Origin: Mucilaginibacter jinjuensis
GTDB lineage: Bacteria > Bacteroidota > Bacteroidia > Sphingobacteriales > Sphingobacteriaceae
DNA length: 64,000 nt
Reading direction: 5' to 3'
Assembly (NCBI RefSeq): GCF_028596025.1
Contig: NZ_CP117167.1
Coordinates: 3,286,001-3,350,000, forward strand
Both the position numbers and the translations under genes were made by a program. Each line of letters begins with the position of its first letter. The first letter of the stretch is position 1. Below are positions 18,401 to 26,987 of the stretch, piece by piece. Below the pieces are notes generated by a model. That model did not search any database and was not told where the DNA came from. It was given only the letters and a program-made list of their open reading frames with translations.

Positions 18401-19212
18401 ATACTATTTTTGTTACTACCAATGGCTTTATAGCAAAGCGCAGCGGCAGTTTATTTTCGGCTGATACAGTTTCGCCGCATTTGGCAAGCAATGCTATAAC
18501 TAAGCTTCAAACACTTGTCCCACAGATTGCGACCGTTGTGCAGCCTTTTCCATCTTTCGGCGGTAAGCCTGCTGAAAATGAAACCGGTATGAACCAGCGT
18601 GTAAGCAGCAGGCTTAAAACTAAAGACCGCGCTGTTAACGCCGAAGATTATTACCGGCTCATCAAGCATCAAAACCCCGAAATTTATTATTCTAAAGCTG
18701 TATTTAATAAGGTGACGCGCACAACTAATGTTTACTTGGTAAAGCGAAGCAGAACAGATGTTGATCCGGATGCCTATAAGCCGATGATAACAGAATGCAA
18801 GGAGGCCAGTATTTCGAAGTTTTTAAATGAGCGCGCCTCAACATTTGCTGGGGTTACTGTATCGAACTTTAATTTCCTGTGTGTGTGTATCACGGCTACC
18901 ATAACTATTGATACAGGTTTCGAGCCTAAAGGGCTGCAAAAAACAATTAATGATGCTTTAAACCTATTTTTATCACCCTGGATTATTAGTGATCAGGTTC
19001 AGCTAACCATTGATCAGGGAATTACTGACACGATAGTTGCCAAATTTTTGAGGAGCATAAATGGTGTAGCGGGAGTTAAGAGCGTGACATTTAAAACAGG
19101 TACAGATGAAGTTAGTATAAATACGGCAGAGGATCAGCATAGCGTAAAGCCAACGACTGATGATTTACTGATCGTGTCGTGTATGGGCCACCAAATTATA
19201 ATTGAGCAGTGA
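15439..19212 (+). CDS. eCIS baseplate wedge protein, baseplate-J family (Afp11-like)
   Basis: The 1257-residue protein is a giant baseplate-J-type wedge component. Its C-terminal part carries the characteristic segment MNQRVSSRLKTKDRAVNAEDYYRLI around residues 1050-1080, followed by the end domain (GLQKTINDALNLFLSPW). The N-terminal ~700 residues are variable and beta-rich, with a proline-rich insert near residue 600 (NPPKPVVPEQEEK). Together with the next gene product it forms the hexagonal ring that holds the hub and triggers sheath contraction. Afp11 is usually shorter, so this copy appears enlarged. It directly precedes Afp12, as in other eCIS loci. Confidence 0.88.
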   Translation: MIDQISALKSLEKALLPASLLIDGRTERDMLCFLTDFASLINFYDNTNTVNGTWEPFLFKDPVFLLASISKTDFKQYQSLYIDICLKLEQWSGSDIRSNIVMVDLVNQLFDLLIKVFKQIERWTYYMQSSAPQYSLKTYVLDQVKNNISIYFWAVIALRDRLSRSSPISEIDPVNYYEFDGFDKIIWKQNKDKTPYWQVLGPDDLEDDLKINTMFNFWGVFNGLKKAGDVLFNFFGTIITQADLAYQNQSVKKSSFPDTTLLRTFVHLLKNHQEQLNAISQKHLQFYYKDILRQTIKPAIADSVFVYATLTKHDAVFKLPAGTLLNAGIDADKNPILFATERDTDINPAVITSAYTLNKVIKGKLASLYLKSIPTPGIIQQDTSGKTLAWETFGSSVTATSTPAKIGIAFASPLFLLREGSRKIIVMLNFTTAIDPQMLIMATYYLSTAEAWLTVTPSFQANKIADTVTQFIVEIDLNAAQPPIEPFVINPDGLQSVWPMLKIEFSSFTNTQTAPVLKSINVEVNVLNVSTFQLYNDYGAVSTKTPYPLWGPVPAVNAGFIIGNNEIFSKPVNELGIELNWNNLPDDFANYYNQYNNYLNPPKPVVPEQEEKSFIGKVLDYIKDKPDTVPVVVDPNAPNPEPIFNNCSFGVDFKMLQPKGWTNLKVSTQMVCTAQNCTTECIYKQQIQNPLPGDPPLPSTLFSTSCNAVKPGGTTEVTHTLSNSSFFSFDNNGTLPCNPNLQLTPLKFEETSDSGFMKMTLATPAYGFGSEVYPKVVASIATANALTVYEIANDKDTEDQDKKKAEIIQPANPPFAPIVNNLVAHYSASQEYVFDHATGTYPIQCFLYAPFQNQVVYDSTQANTNAYYSVDITEPITGGIPLFPAVNYSGYLFLGMDNLVPANSINLYFEFNRKYGINNNLNKQISYSYLAENGWEDLSVLYDGTNGLTCSGILQLNVPDDISNQNTAMPDGKYWFAAKVNDPSSYADTIFVTTNGFIAKRSGSLFSADTVSPHLASNAITKLQTLVPQIATVVQPFPSFGGKPAENETGMNQRVSSRLKTKDRAVNAEDYYRLIKHQNPEIYYSKAVFNKVTRTTNVYLVKRSRTDVDPDAYKPMITECKEASISKFLNERASTFAGVTVSNFNFLCVCITATITIDTGFEPKGLQKTINDALNLFLSPWIISDQVQLTIDQGITDTIVAKFLRSINGVAGVKSVTFKTGTDEVSINTAEDQHSVKPTTDDLLIVSCMGHQIIIEQ

Positions 19213-19213
19213 T

Positions 19214-21889
19214 ATGGAAAGTCCGAACTACATACTCGACGTGCAGCTGCCAATAACGCAGGATTTTAAATCGCTGAAAAGCGAGGCTTTGGCCTATATC
19301 CAGCAGCATAGCGGTAACGAGTGGACTAACCTTAACGCAAGCGACCCCGGTGTAACTATATTGGATCAATTTTGCTTTGCACTAACCGAATTGGGTTATT
19401 GTAACAATTTTTCGGTAAGCGATATTTTAACCAAACCTAACGGAGATTTACGGGTAAAGAACCAGTTTTATTTGCCCGAAGACATATTAACTACCTCGCC
19501 GGTAACTATTATTGATTACCGCAAATATGTAATTGATGGTATAGCCCCGGTTAATAATGCAGTAATTGTACCGGCAACTAATGAGCTTTCGGTAATTAGC
19601 AGCATCTATCAAACTTACCTGCTTATTGATGAGTCTATAACCGATGGCAAAACAATTAATGATGTTTGTATAGCTGCATTTTATTACCTGAATAAGAACA
19701 GGAACCTGGGCGAAATATTTCTGAAACCACTGCCTTTACAGCCGGTAATACAACTGGTTAAAGGCCGCATTGATATAGATAACGTTAAAAACCTGACCAC
19801 TATTTTATCGCTGATCCAGGATGCTGTCGACAATTATATCTTCCCTAAGATTGTGCCTACCGGCTATGATCAATTAATTGCGGAAGGTGCTAGGAGCAAT
19901 ATTATTTATAATGGCCCTCTGCTGGATAATGGATGGATCTCATCCGACGACTTAACAGATAAAAGAACACAGGTTTATACTATTGATCTGGCCCATTTAA
20001 TTGAAGATATAAAAGGTGTTAATGCTGTTTCTGCGTTAAGTTTTACTGATACTGAGAAACCGACGGGGAGTATAATTGTGACGAGCTCCGGTCAGCTGTT
20101 AAAAATTGATATTCCAAAGTCTGTAGTGCATGGGCTTGATATATATTGTAATGGTGTTAAAGTGCAAACCGAAAGTGCTGCATTAAGCCCCACAATTTTA
20201 AAATCACAACAGCAGGATGTTAGCGTGGTGTTTGGTAGTACAATAGATACCGAGCCGGCTTTGCCGCGTGGGAAATACAGGGATATTAATGATTATTATT
20301 CGATCCAAAACACTTTCCCCGAAATATTTGGAGTTGGTATTAATGGTATCGACTCCAATGCATTGGATTACCAGATTGCGCAATCGCGGCAGTTAAAAGG
20401 GTACCTAACTTTGTTCGACCAGGTATTGGCTAATCAGTTTTCACAGTTGGCCAACGTTCATCGTTTATTTTCTTTCAAAAATTCTTTGGCAGGTACACCA
20501 TCAGACCGGGCTAATTATTATGAAGAGAAAGACAAATATCAAAGAGAGCATGGCGAATACCCAGTGCCTTACAAGGTGTTTTCGCCAACCTATTTCTACC
20601 AATCACTGTATGATGTGCCTTACATTAAACCTTTGCTCAAAAACAGTAATGCATTTAGTTTCAGTATGGCGATTGAGAGTGATGAGCAGTTAGACATTGA
20701 CGGCTGGGCGGCATATAAGGATGACCCATATAATCCTTACATCAAGGGTTTGATGGATTTTATGGAAGATGAAACCGACAGCCTGACCCGGAGAAACGAT
20801 ATGCTTGATCATTTACTGGCCCGGCACGGCGAATCGCCGATGGTTGTGAATGCCGTTATCAACGGATCGGTATATTCTGGTAACAGCTTAAAAGACCAGG
20901 TGATATTTAAAAGCCTTTATCTGCAAAACCTGGGTTTGCTAAGTTATTACCGCCAAAGGGCTTATAATTATTCGGGAGCCCATAAAATAAGCGCTGAAAT
21001 ACCGGTATTAAGTCCGGAAGACGAGGAAATAATATTGAGTGGTTATACCAATGACTTTATCTTCAACTCGAAAGAAATTGATAAAGCAGAAAAGTTAACC
21101 GAACAGGATTTTATTAATTACTCATCTATCGAGTTAAAACTTAACTTGTTATTCGGGTTAAAAGTTGCCTACAAAGATTTTATAGCTGCGAGTTATGATA
21201 ACGTGGCAAACGCCGGTGATATAGGGCTTGCTTTATGGCTGATGCAAGAGCGCAAAGGGTTCCTGTTGATTGAAACCAATTTGCTTGCCCAGTTTGCTGA
21301 TCTGGTGATTATAATAAAAGATGATACCACCAATATGAGTTGGAAAATTGGCGATACCTTTAATTATGATCAGGCGGTAATTATTGATCGGGTGCTGCGG
21401 CTTAATCCCCCGGTAAATGTGGCAACACAATTGCAAAATGGAAGCTTGGTTATTAGCAATACTTCCTTTACTGCAGCGCGGCAGACAAGCGAATCGACCA
21501 ATAAAACCTGGAAACCAATACAGGGTACAGGGTATTCATTTAACGTACAAATATCCTCGGGACCCGAGATCGGTTCATTTGAAGATAGCCCGCTTTTTGC
21601 CAATAGGTTGGAGTTAGTATTCCCGGCATTTATCCCGGCATTTAATACGCTCGATTTTAAGAATCGCTTAGATCTTTTTTTGCAAGATAACCTCCCGGTG
21701 CAAACAGCTTATAAATATCATTTTGTTGAGGCTGCCGCACTAAAAAACTGGATCCCTGCATTCACTAACTGGCATAACAGCATTACTTATCAAAGTAAGG
21801 TAACAACCGAAATTGTAACCTCACAAAGTGAATATACCGGAATACTCACCACATTATTAACCGAACTTAATTTGACTGATAATGAGTGA
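19214..21889 (+). CDS. eCIS baseplate wedge protein (Afp12-like)
   Basis: The 891-residue product shows the Afp12/baseplate-J N-terminal signature (HSGNEWTNLNASDPGVTILDQ, FALTELGYCNNFSVSDIL) and a later segment typical of the family (GYLTLFDQVLANQFSQLANVHRLFS). It completes the baseplate wedge and usually anchors the tail fibres. I take the ATG at 19214, one base after the preceding stop, rather than the TTG at 19202 that would overlap it. Its stop overlaps the tape-measure start by eight bases (ATGAGTGA). Confidence 0.9.
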   Translation: MESPNYILDVQLPITQDFKSLKSEALAYIQQHSGNEWTNLNASDPGVTILDQFCFALTELGYCNNFSVSDILTKPNGDLRVKNQFYLPEDILTTSPVTIIDYRKYVIDGIAPVNNAVIVPATNELSVISSIYQTYLLIDESITDGKTINDVCIAAFYYLNKNRNLGEIFLKPLPLQPVIQLVKGRIDIDNVKNLTTILSLIQDAVDNYIFPKIVPTGYDQLIAEGARSNIIYNGPLLDNGWISSDDLTDKRTQVYTIDLAHLIEDIKGVNAVSALSFTDTEKPTGSIIVTSSGQLLKIDIPKSVVHGLDIYCNGVKVQTESAALSPTILKSQQQDVSVVFGSTIDTEPALPRGKYRDINDYYSIQNTFPEIFGVGINGIDSNALDYQIAQSRQLKGYLTLFDQVLANQFSQLANVHRLFSFKNSLAGTPSDRANYYEEKDKYQREHGEYPVPYKVFSPTYFYQSLYDVPYIKPLLKNSNAFSFSMAIESDEQLDIDGWAAYKDDPYNPYIKGLMDFMEDETDSLTRRNDMLDHLLARHGESPMVVNAVINGSVYSGNSLKDQVIFKSLYLQNLGLLSYYRQRAYNYSGAHKISAEIPVLSPEDEEIILSGYTNDFIFNSKEIDKAEKLTEQDFINYSSIELKLNLLFGLKVAYKDFIAASYDNVANAGDIGLALWLMQERKGFLLIETNLLAQFADLVIIIKDDTTNMSWKIGDTFNYDQAVIIDRVLRLNPPVNVATQLQNGSLVISNTSFTAARQTSESTNKTWKPIQGTGYSFNVQISSGPEIGSFEDSPLFANRLELVFPAFIPAFNTLDFKNRLDLFLQDNLPVQTAYKYHFVEAAALKNWIPAFTNWHNSITYQSKVTTEIVTSQSEYTGILTTLLTELNLTDNE

Positions 21890-24800
21890 GAATAACAGCC
21901 ATATCATCTCTAAGTTTAGGTGGAACACGCTTTTCGATAAAAAGGAAAGAGGTTCTGAGCTACAGGAGCGCCTGAGCACCTGGAGTAGGATAAATATGCC
22001 TAAGGAGGTTACCGAGGTGTTTGATAAAGTATGCCCGCCCGAGCAAACATGGCGTATCCAATCGCTCGAAATTGATCTCGGTCCGATAGACTATAACAAC
22101 CTTGAATTTGAACTGAGTACCAAACTGCGTACCCAGCTAAATGAAAAACTGATAGACCTTATTATTTATGCCAACAGGGGAGGCCGCAATCTCGAAATAC
22201 TAAGTGAGGATACTTCGCATATCTACCTCATCAGCAGTTTTTTACTAAATGGGCTAATGCCCTGGAGCTATAAAGCTACAGATGGCACAGTTAACGAAAT
22301 GCTGGCTTATGAATTGCAAAATAACCGGCAGCGGGTAATTGAAATGCTGCGATCTGTGGGGGTAACGCATGAAAACGTTAGAAAACGTATAGCCTGGCAA
22401 ATAAGCGAGCCCAATATTATTAAAATTATTGAGGGCCTCGAGCCTAATAATCATACCCAGGTTATTGAGTTCTCGAACGAGCTAACTAAAATACAGGTTA
22501 AGGAAACCATTGTACAAACCAGCACCCGCGATTTTAAAAAGCAATTGTGGCTGTGGATACTCAACTATTTGCTTACCGAACGGGGGACTGTTTTTAATAA
22601 GGTAGCTTACATGAAAAGCACCATCAGGCAAATGGCTGCTCATTATAATATTGCCTATGCGGAGCTGCTTGCCTTAATTGAACGTGCCGTTGAAATAGTA
22701 AGCAGAAACTATGGGGTAAAGGCTGACTTTTTGCAAACCATAAAAGCCATTATTAAAGAGGAAGATCTCCATGCCACACAAATTAGTTCCACACGAATTG
22801 AAGATGTAGCCGATTTATGGGAAACATTATCAGCCTATTTAAAAGGAGAAAAAGCCCCGGATACTGCAATAGAGAGAAAAGGATTTAACGAGCTGATTAT
22901 AAGCTTATCAAGCCAAAATCGTTCGAAATTCAGAGAACTAATTCTTTCGATTAAATATAATAAATATCTGTATAACAGTGTTTTTTATTTATTAAATGAA
23001 GTATCACTTGAACAAATATTTTATGCTCTAAGTGAGAGTTCGGCAACGCTGATAATTGAAACCATCCGTTTTTTAAACAAGGCAGGAAGAAACAATAACC
23101 TAAATACAGATCTTAAAACATTAAGACAGATAGCCCTTCAATTTTTATATGCTAACAAAAATGCGTCTGTAGATAACAAAGCTTTTTTGAACTATTGCAT
23201 TGTCGAAATCGCTAAAAGTGCGGCATTATCCAAAATAAATTTGCTGGATAGTTTAACCAATATCAAGGCACACGATTTAAGTAAAATAGGTTCATTTATA
23301 GATGCTTATTCCGATTTATCTGCAGTTTATATTAACGAAGCCGGGAGTAATTCAACCTTCATATCCATACGTTTTGCTGATTTGATAGAGGAGCTGATTA
23401 CTCAACTATATACTGGTATAAGTAATAAAGCGGCATTTTTATCCACTCAAAAGTCGTTAGTTAAAAACATCAGGCTGTATCCAAAAATTGCCTTAAATGC
23501 ACTCATTCAGTATAATGATAAAGTAGGGCTGCGAGTACTTTTACCTTATATTTTGGATAGCTATGTAATCCAGGCGCTAATTAACCAGGCTAAAATATCA
23601 CCGGTATTTGTACGGTTGCAACTCGTATCAAATGAGGTTCAAAAAAATTCAATTTACGCTTCATTAAGTTTAGCTGTTGATGAAAACCTGTTAACCATTG
23701 CTTTAAAGGCAATGATTATCTCTCCTGAACTTAAACCAGAGATTATATTAAATTGGATATTCGGGGAATTTTATCAATTAATACCAAGTACTCAAGTAGC
23801 TGAAATTAATGGTGTTATAGGTCGATTAGTTCTACAAAGGAAACTACCTTTTTTAGAAATTCCGACTGATACAATTAAAACAATAGCTATAGCAAACACA
23901 ACTACTGTTGTTGAGCAAATTAACCAGCTCATTACTTACTCAAATAAACAAGCAGAGGTAGGACAGTTATTATTAAACAATTTTACTCATCCACAAATTG
24001 TTGAGCTGAGAAAATATAAAAGTCGGTTAAGTAGTGCCTTGCTTAATTATCTCATCCCGCAAGGCGAACGTTTAATGGAATTATTGCTTAAACAATATAC
24101 AGCCATAATTACCAATGAATTGCCAAAAATAGCATCAACAGAAATTGTAATTAAACTAACAGAACTATATTGGCAATGTATTGCTGATTACAACATCCAT
24201 CGTGCACAAGTTGCTCGTTTCAAGAAGTCTTTTAATGCATCAGTTTTATCTCAGTTTAATATATCCGATCAGAGTATAACAGCTGGCATTAGTGGTATTA
24301 ATTCTACCGATTCCTTTATTCCGCAGGGAAAAATTCTGATGGATCTGATAATCAAAGAATATACAACCATAATTAGCCACATCTTAATTAATATTACCGA
24401 AGCCGAAATCGTAAATCGCTTAACCAAAATTTACAAAGACGCTTTAACTAAGTATAGCCAACACAAAGGCAGGAGCGGGGCTTTGGTAAGATATTTCAGA
24501 GAATCAGTCTTGTCAGAGTTTTCATTAAGTAATGAACGCGTTTTGCCTCAACTCATTCATTTTAAAAGCTCAACCCATACCGAAACATCAGCAGATAAAC
24601 GATTAGGGGAGGCATTGATTAAGCAATACACTTGGCTTGTTGCCGCTGAGCTGAAAACTGTTAGCAATCAAGAGATCAGATTACGCTTGATCAACTTATA
24701 TCAGGAAATCCAGGCGGCTGATATATTAAGAGATATTAATATTGAGGTATTCTCAGCACGTTTCAGGAAAGCAGTATTATCATCATTTAATATTGCCGAA

Positions 24801-26873
24801 GAGCGTTTGTCGCCTGTTATTATCGCTGCAAATCAGATCATCGATTCCGCATCAGTACCACTTAAAACCGGCTTTGAATTACTGATTAAAACTTATGCTG
24901 CTGTTCTTTACCGTATATCTCCACAGTTTGCAGAATCCGAAATTATTAAACGGCTTCATGCAATTTATAAGGATAGTTTCGAAAAATATACCGGCTCTGC
25001 TAATGGTAAACAATTACCGGTAAGTATCTTTAAAGCTGCTGTAGAACAAGCCTTTGATGTTACAGATATAGGATTATTGCCTGTAACTCCTCCTGATAAT
25101 TTATCAACACAGCACAGTGTAACCTATAAATCAGAAAATGGACATCAATTAACAGAAAATGAGTTATTCTTATTAATTGAAGATGGCCTCGTTAAGTCAG
25201 CCGCGGTTATAAAATACAACAAAACCAAGATCAAATTAACAGCGCTTATTAACCTTGCGCTCGATGTAAATCCTGCAAAATTAAGAGAGCTCATCGCATA
25301 TATTCTATTTACACCCAAACGTTTAGCGCTTATTAAATCATCTGTTACGTTTAATCAGTTTGCTTTGTGGATTATGAGTAATTCTTCCGGCAATTTATCC
25401 CAGGAGATTGAGTCCATCAGGATCTTACATGATATCGTTCTGCTCACGGCATCATCACAGATAGCCGATAAACTAATTGATGAATATTGGCAACAGAGTT
25501 GGAAGCTAATTACTGTAGGCTCCTGGTCGGCTATAGAATTGAATAAATTAGTAAAGCAATCCCTCTATCAGCTTACTCAACAGGCAGATGTGGACGTTGT
25601 GTTTATTAAATCAGTTATGCAACGTAATCATATTCGGGTTAACGCGGCATTGCAGGATGCTTTGTCAGCTTGTAGTCCGGCGTTCATTAGTCATCAGAGT
25701 ATTGGGTTTGTAGGTTTACCATCCGAGCAATTAATAGCTGCAGAAAGCAAGAACCTGCTTTATGAATTAAGCTATGCCATTATTATTCAAAAACAAATCC
25801 CGTTTTGGTTTAAATCAAACTCAGGGCATATAAAAGAACTGCTTAACGAACTCATTATCCATCATCCGGCGAAGGTTTTATCGGTATTAAAGCAAGAGGT
25901 TGTGCCTGAGCAGCAAATGCAATGGCTAAGCCAATCGCTTAATATTGATCAATTAATAGCGGCCATAACACATTTAGAGAAGCCTAAACAATCGCTTTTA
26001 AATATCATTGGGCAGTTGTATACTTCATTGGGCTATATCGTTATTACCGGTATTACTGCCAGAGAAATGCAGTACATCCTTTTCAGAAAAATAATTAAGG
26101 CCTGGAGTACTAATAACTGGCGGATTATCTCTACCGAAAATATCTGGAATGAGTTACTGTGGGATATTTGCGTTAAGCGTGGTATTAACAAAACCGATTT
26201 TATCCGCGATGTCGGCAAATCGCAAAGCTACCTGCCACCATCGTTACTCATCTCTTTTAATTATTTGAAAGATCAGCACAACACGATAAAACCCGTTCCA
26301 ATTAAAACTGAAATAACATTACCAATAAAAAATATGCTCGAGAAAAAGAATAATAACACTACAATTAAAGGGGGCATACCGGTTAAAAATGCGGGTATAG
26401 TACTGCTTAGTAATTATATCCCCATGCTTTTTGAGCGACTGGGATTTACTGCCGACAAGAAGTTTTTAGATACCCCTATTCAAAGCAACACTGTACATTA
26501 TCTGCAATACGTAGTAACCGGGTTAACCGAAACAGAAGAACCGTTACTACCACTCAATAAAGTGCTATGTGGTGTACCACTATCACATCCCATACCTGGT
26601 GGTATTACTATAACAGAGGAGCAGCGCTTGTTAATTGAAGGTTTGATTAATGCAGTTATCGGTTATTGGAACGCCATAGGCAGCACCTCAATTGCCGGTT
26701 TTAGAGGTAACTGGCTGGTAAGGGATGGCCTGTTGGTTGAGCTGGATGAGCGATGGGAACTAACAGTAGAAAAACGCGCCTATGATATCCTGATCAATAA
26801 ATCTCCTTTCTCTTTTTCAATTATTAAATACCCGTGGATGGATAAACCAATCCACGTACAATGGCCATATTAA
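21882..26873 (+). CDS. eCIS tape measure protein (Afp14-like) with internal repeats
   Basis: The 1663-residue protein has the N-terminal signature of the contractile injection system tape measure family (RWNTLFDKKERGSELQERLS, TWRIQSLEIDLGPI, RTQLNEKLIDLI). The rest is almost wholly helical, as expected for a protein stretched inside the tube to set tail length. Residues about 731-1067 contain four consecutive degenerate repeats of 88-90 residues. Each begins LxxLLIKxYT and contains EIVxRLTxIYKD, then FRxSVLSxFNIS. The C-terminus (GFRGNWLVRDGLLVELDERWELTVEKRAYDILINKSPFSFS) is the conserved end that meets the baseplate. The gene is more AT-rich than its neighbours. It follows the Afp12 gene with an eight-base overlap. 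Confidence 0.9.
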   Translation: MSENNSHIISKFRWNTLFDKKERGSELQERLSTWSRINMPKEVTEVFDKVCPPEQTWRIQSLEIDLGPIDYNNLEFELSTKLRTQLNEKLIDLIIYANRGGRNLEILSEDTSHIYLISSFLLNGLMPWSYKATDGTVNEMLAYELQNNRQRVIEMLRSVGVTHENVRKRIAWQISEPNIIKIIEGLEPNNHTQVIEFSNELTKIQVKETIVQTSTRDFKKQLWLWILNYLLTERGTVFNKVAYMKSTIRQMAAHYNIAYAELLALIERAVEIVSRNYGVKADFLQTIKAIIKEEDLHATQISSTRIEDVADLWETLSAYLKGEKAPDTAIERKGFNELIISLSSQNRSKFRELILSIKYNKYLYNSVFYLLNEVSLEQIFYALSESSATLIIETIRFLNKAGRNNNLNTDLKTLRQIALQFLYANKNASVDNKAFLNYCIVEIAKSAALSKINLLDSLTNIKAHDLSKIGSFIDAYSDLSAVYINEAGSNSTFISIRFADLIEELITQLYTGISNKAAFLSTQKSLVKNIRLYPKIALNALIQYNDKVGLRVLLPYILDSYVIQALINQAKISPVFVRLQLVSNEVQKNSIYASLSLAVDENLLTIALKAMIISPELKPEIILNWIFGEFYQLIPSTQVAEINGVIGRLVLQRKLPFLEIPTDTIKTIAIANTTTVVEQINQLITYSNKQAEVGQLLLNNFTHPQIVELRKYKSRLSSALLNYLIPQGERLMELLLKQYTAIITNELPKIASTEIVIKLTELYWQCIADYNIHRAQVARFKKSFNASVLSQFNISDQSITAGISGINSTDSFIPQGKILMDLIIKEYTTIISHILINITEAEIVNRLTKIYKDALTKYSQHKGRSGALVRYFRESVLSEFSLSNERVLPQLIHFKSSTHTETSADKRLGEALIKQYTWLVAAELKTVSNQEIRLRLINLYQEIQAADILRDINIEVFSARFRKAVLSSFNIAEERLSPVIIAANQIIDSASVPLKTGFELLIKTYAAVLYRISPQFAESEIIKRLHAIYKDSFEKYTGSANGKQLPVSIFKAAVEQAFDVTDIGLLPVTPPDNLSTQHSVTYKSENGHQLTENELFLLIEDGLVKSAAVIKYNKTKIKLTALINLALDVNPAKLRELIAYILFTPKRLALIKSSVTFNQFALWIMSNSSGNLSQEIESIRILHDIVLLTASSQIADKLIDEYWQQSWKLITVGSWSAIELNKLVKQSLYQLTQQADVDVVFIKSVMQRNHIRVNAALQDALSACSPAFISHQSIGFVGLPSEQLIAAESKNLLYELSYAIIIQKQIPFWFKSNSGHIKELLNELIIHHPAKVLSVLKQEVVPEQQMQWLSQSLNIDQLIAAITHLEKPKQSLLNIIGQLYTSLGYIVITGITAREMQYILFRKIIKAWSTNNWRIISTENIWNELLWDICVKRGINKTDFIRDVGKSQSYLPPSLLISFNYLKDQHNTIKPVPIKTEITLPIKNMLEKKNNNTTIKGGIPVKNAGIVLLSNYIPMLFERLGFTADKKFLDTPIQSNTVHYLQYVVTGLTETEEPLLPLNKVLCGVPLSHPIPGGITITEEQRLLIEGLINAVIGYWNAIGSTSIAGFRGNWLVRDGLLVELDERWELTVEKRAYDILINKSPFSFSIIKYPWMDKPIHVQWPY

Positions 26874-26987
26874 AACCTTAAACCTTATGGAAGCAATTAT
26901 ACCATATCAAAGAATAGACAGTAGCTAACCAGCATTAAGCGGTTATATGTATAAGTAACAGATTATTAATCAATAAACTAAAATATT

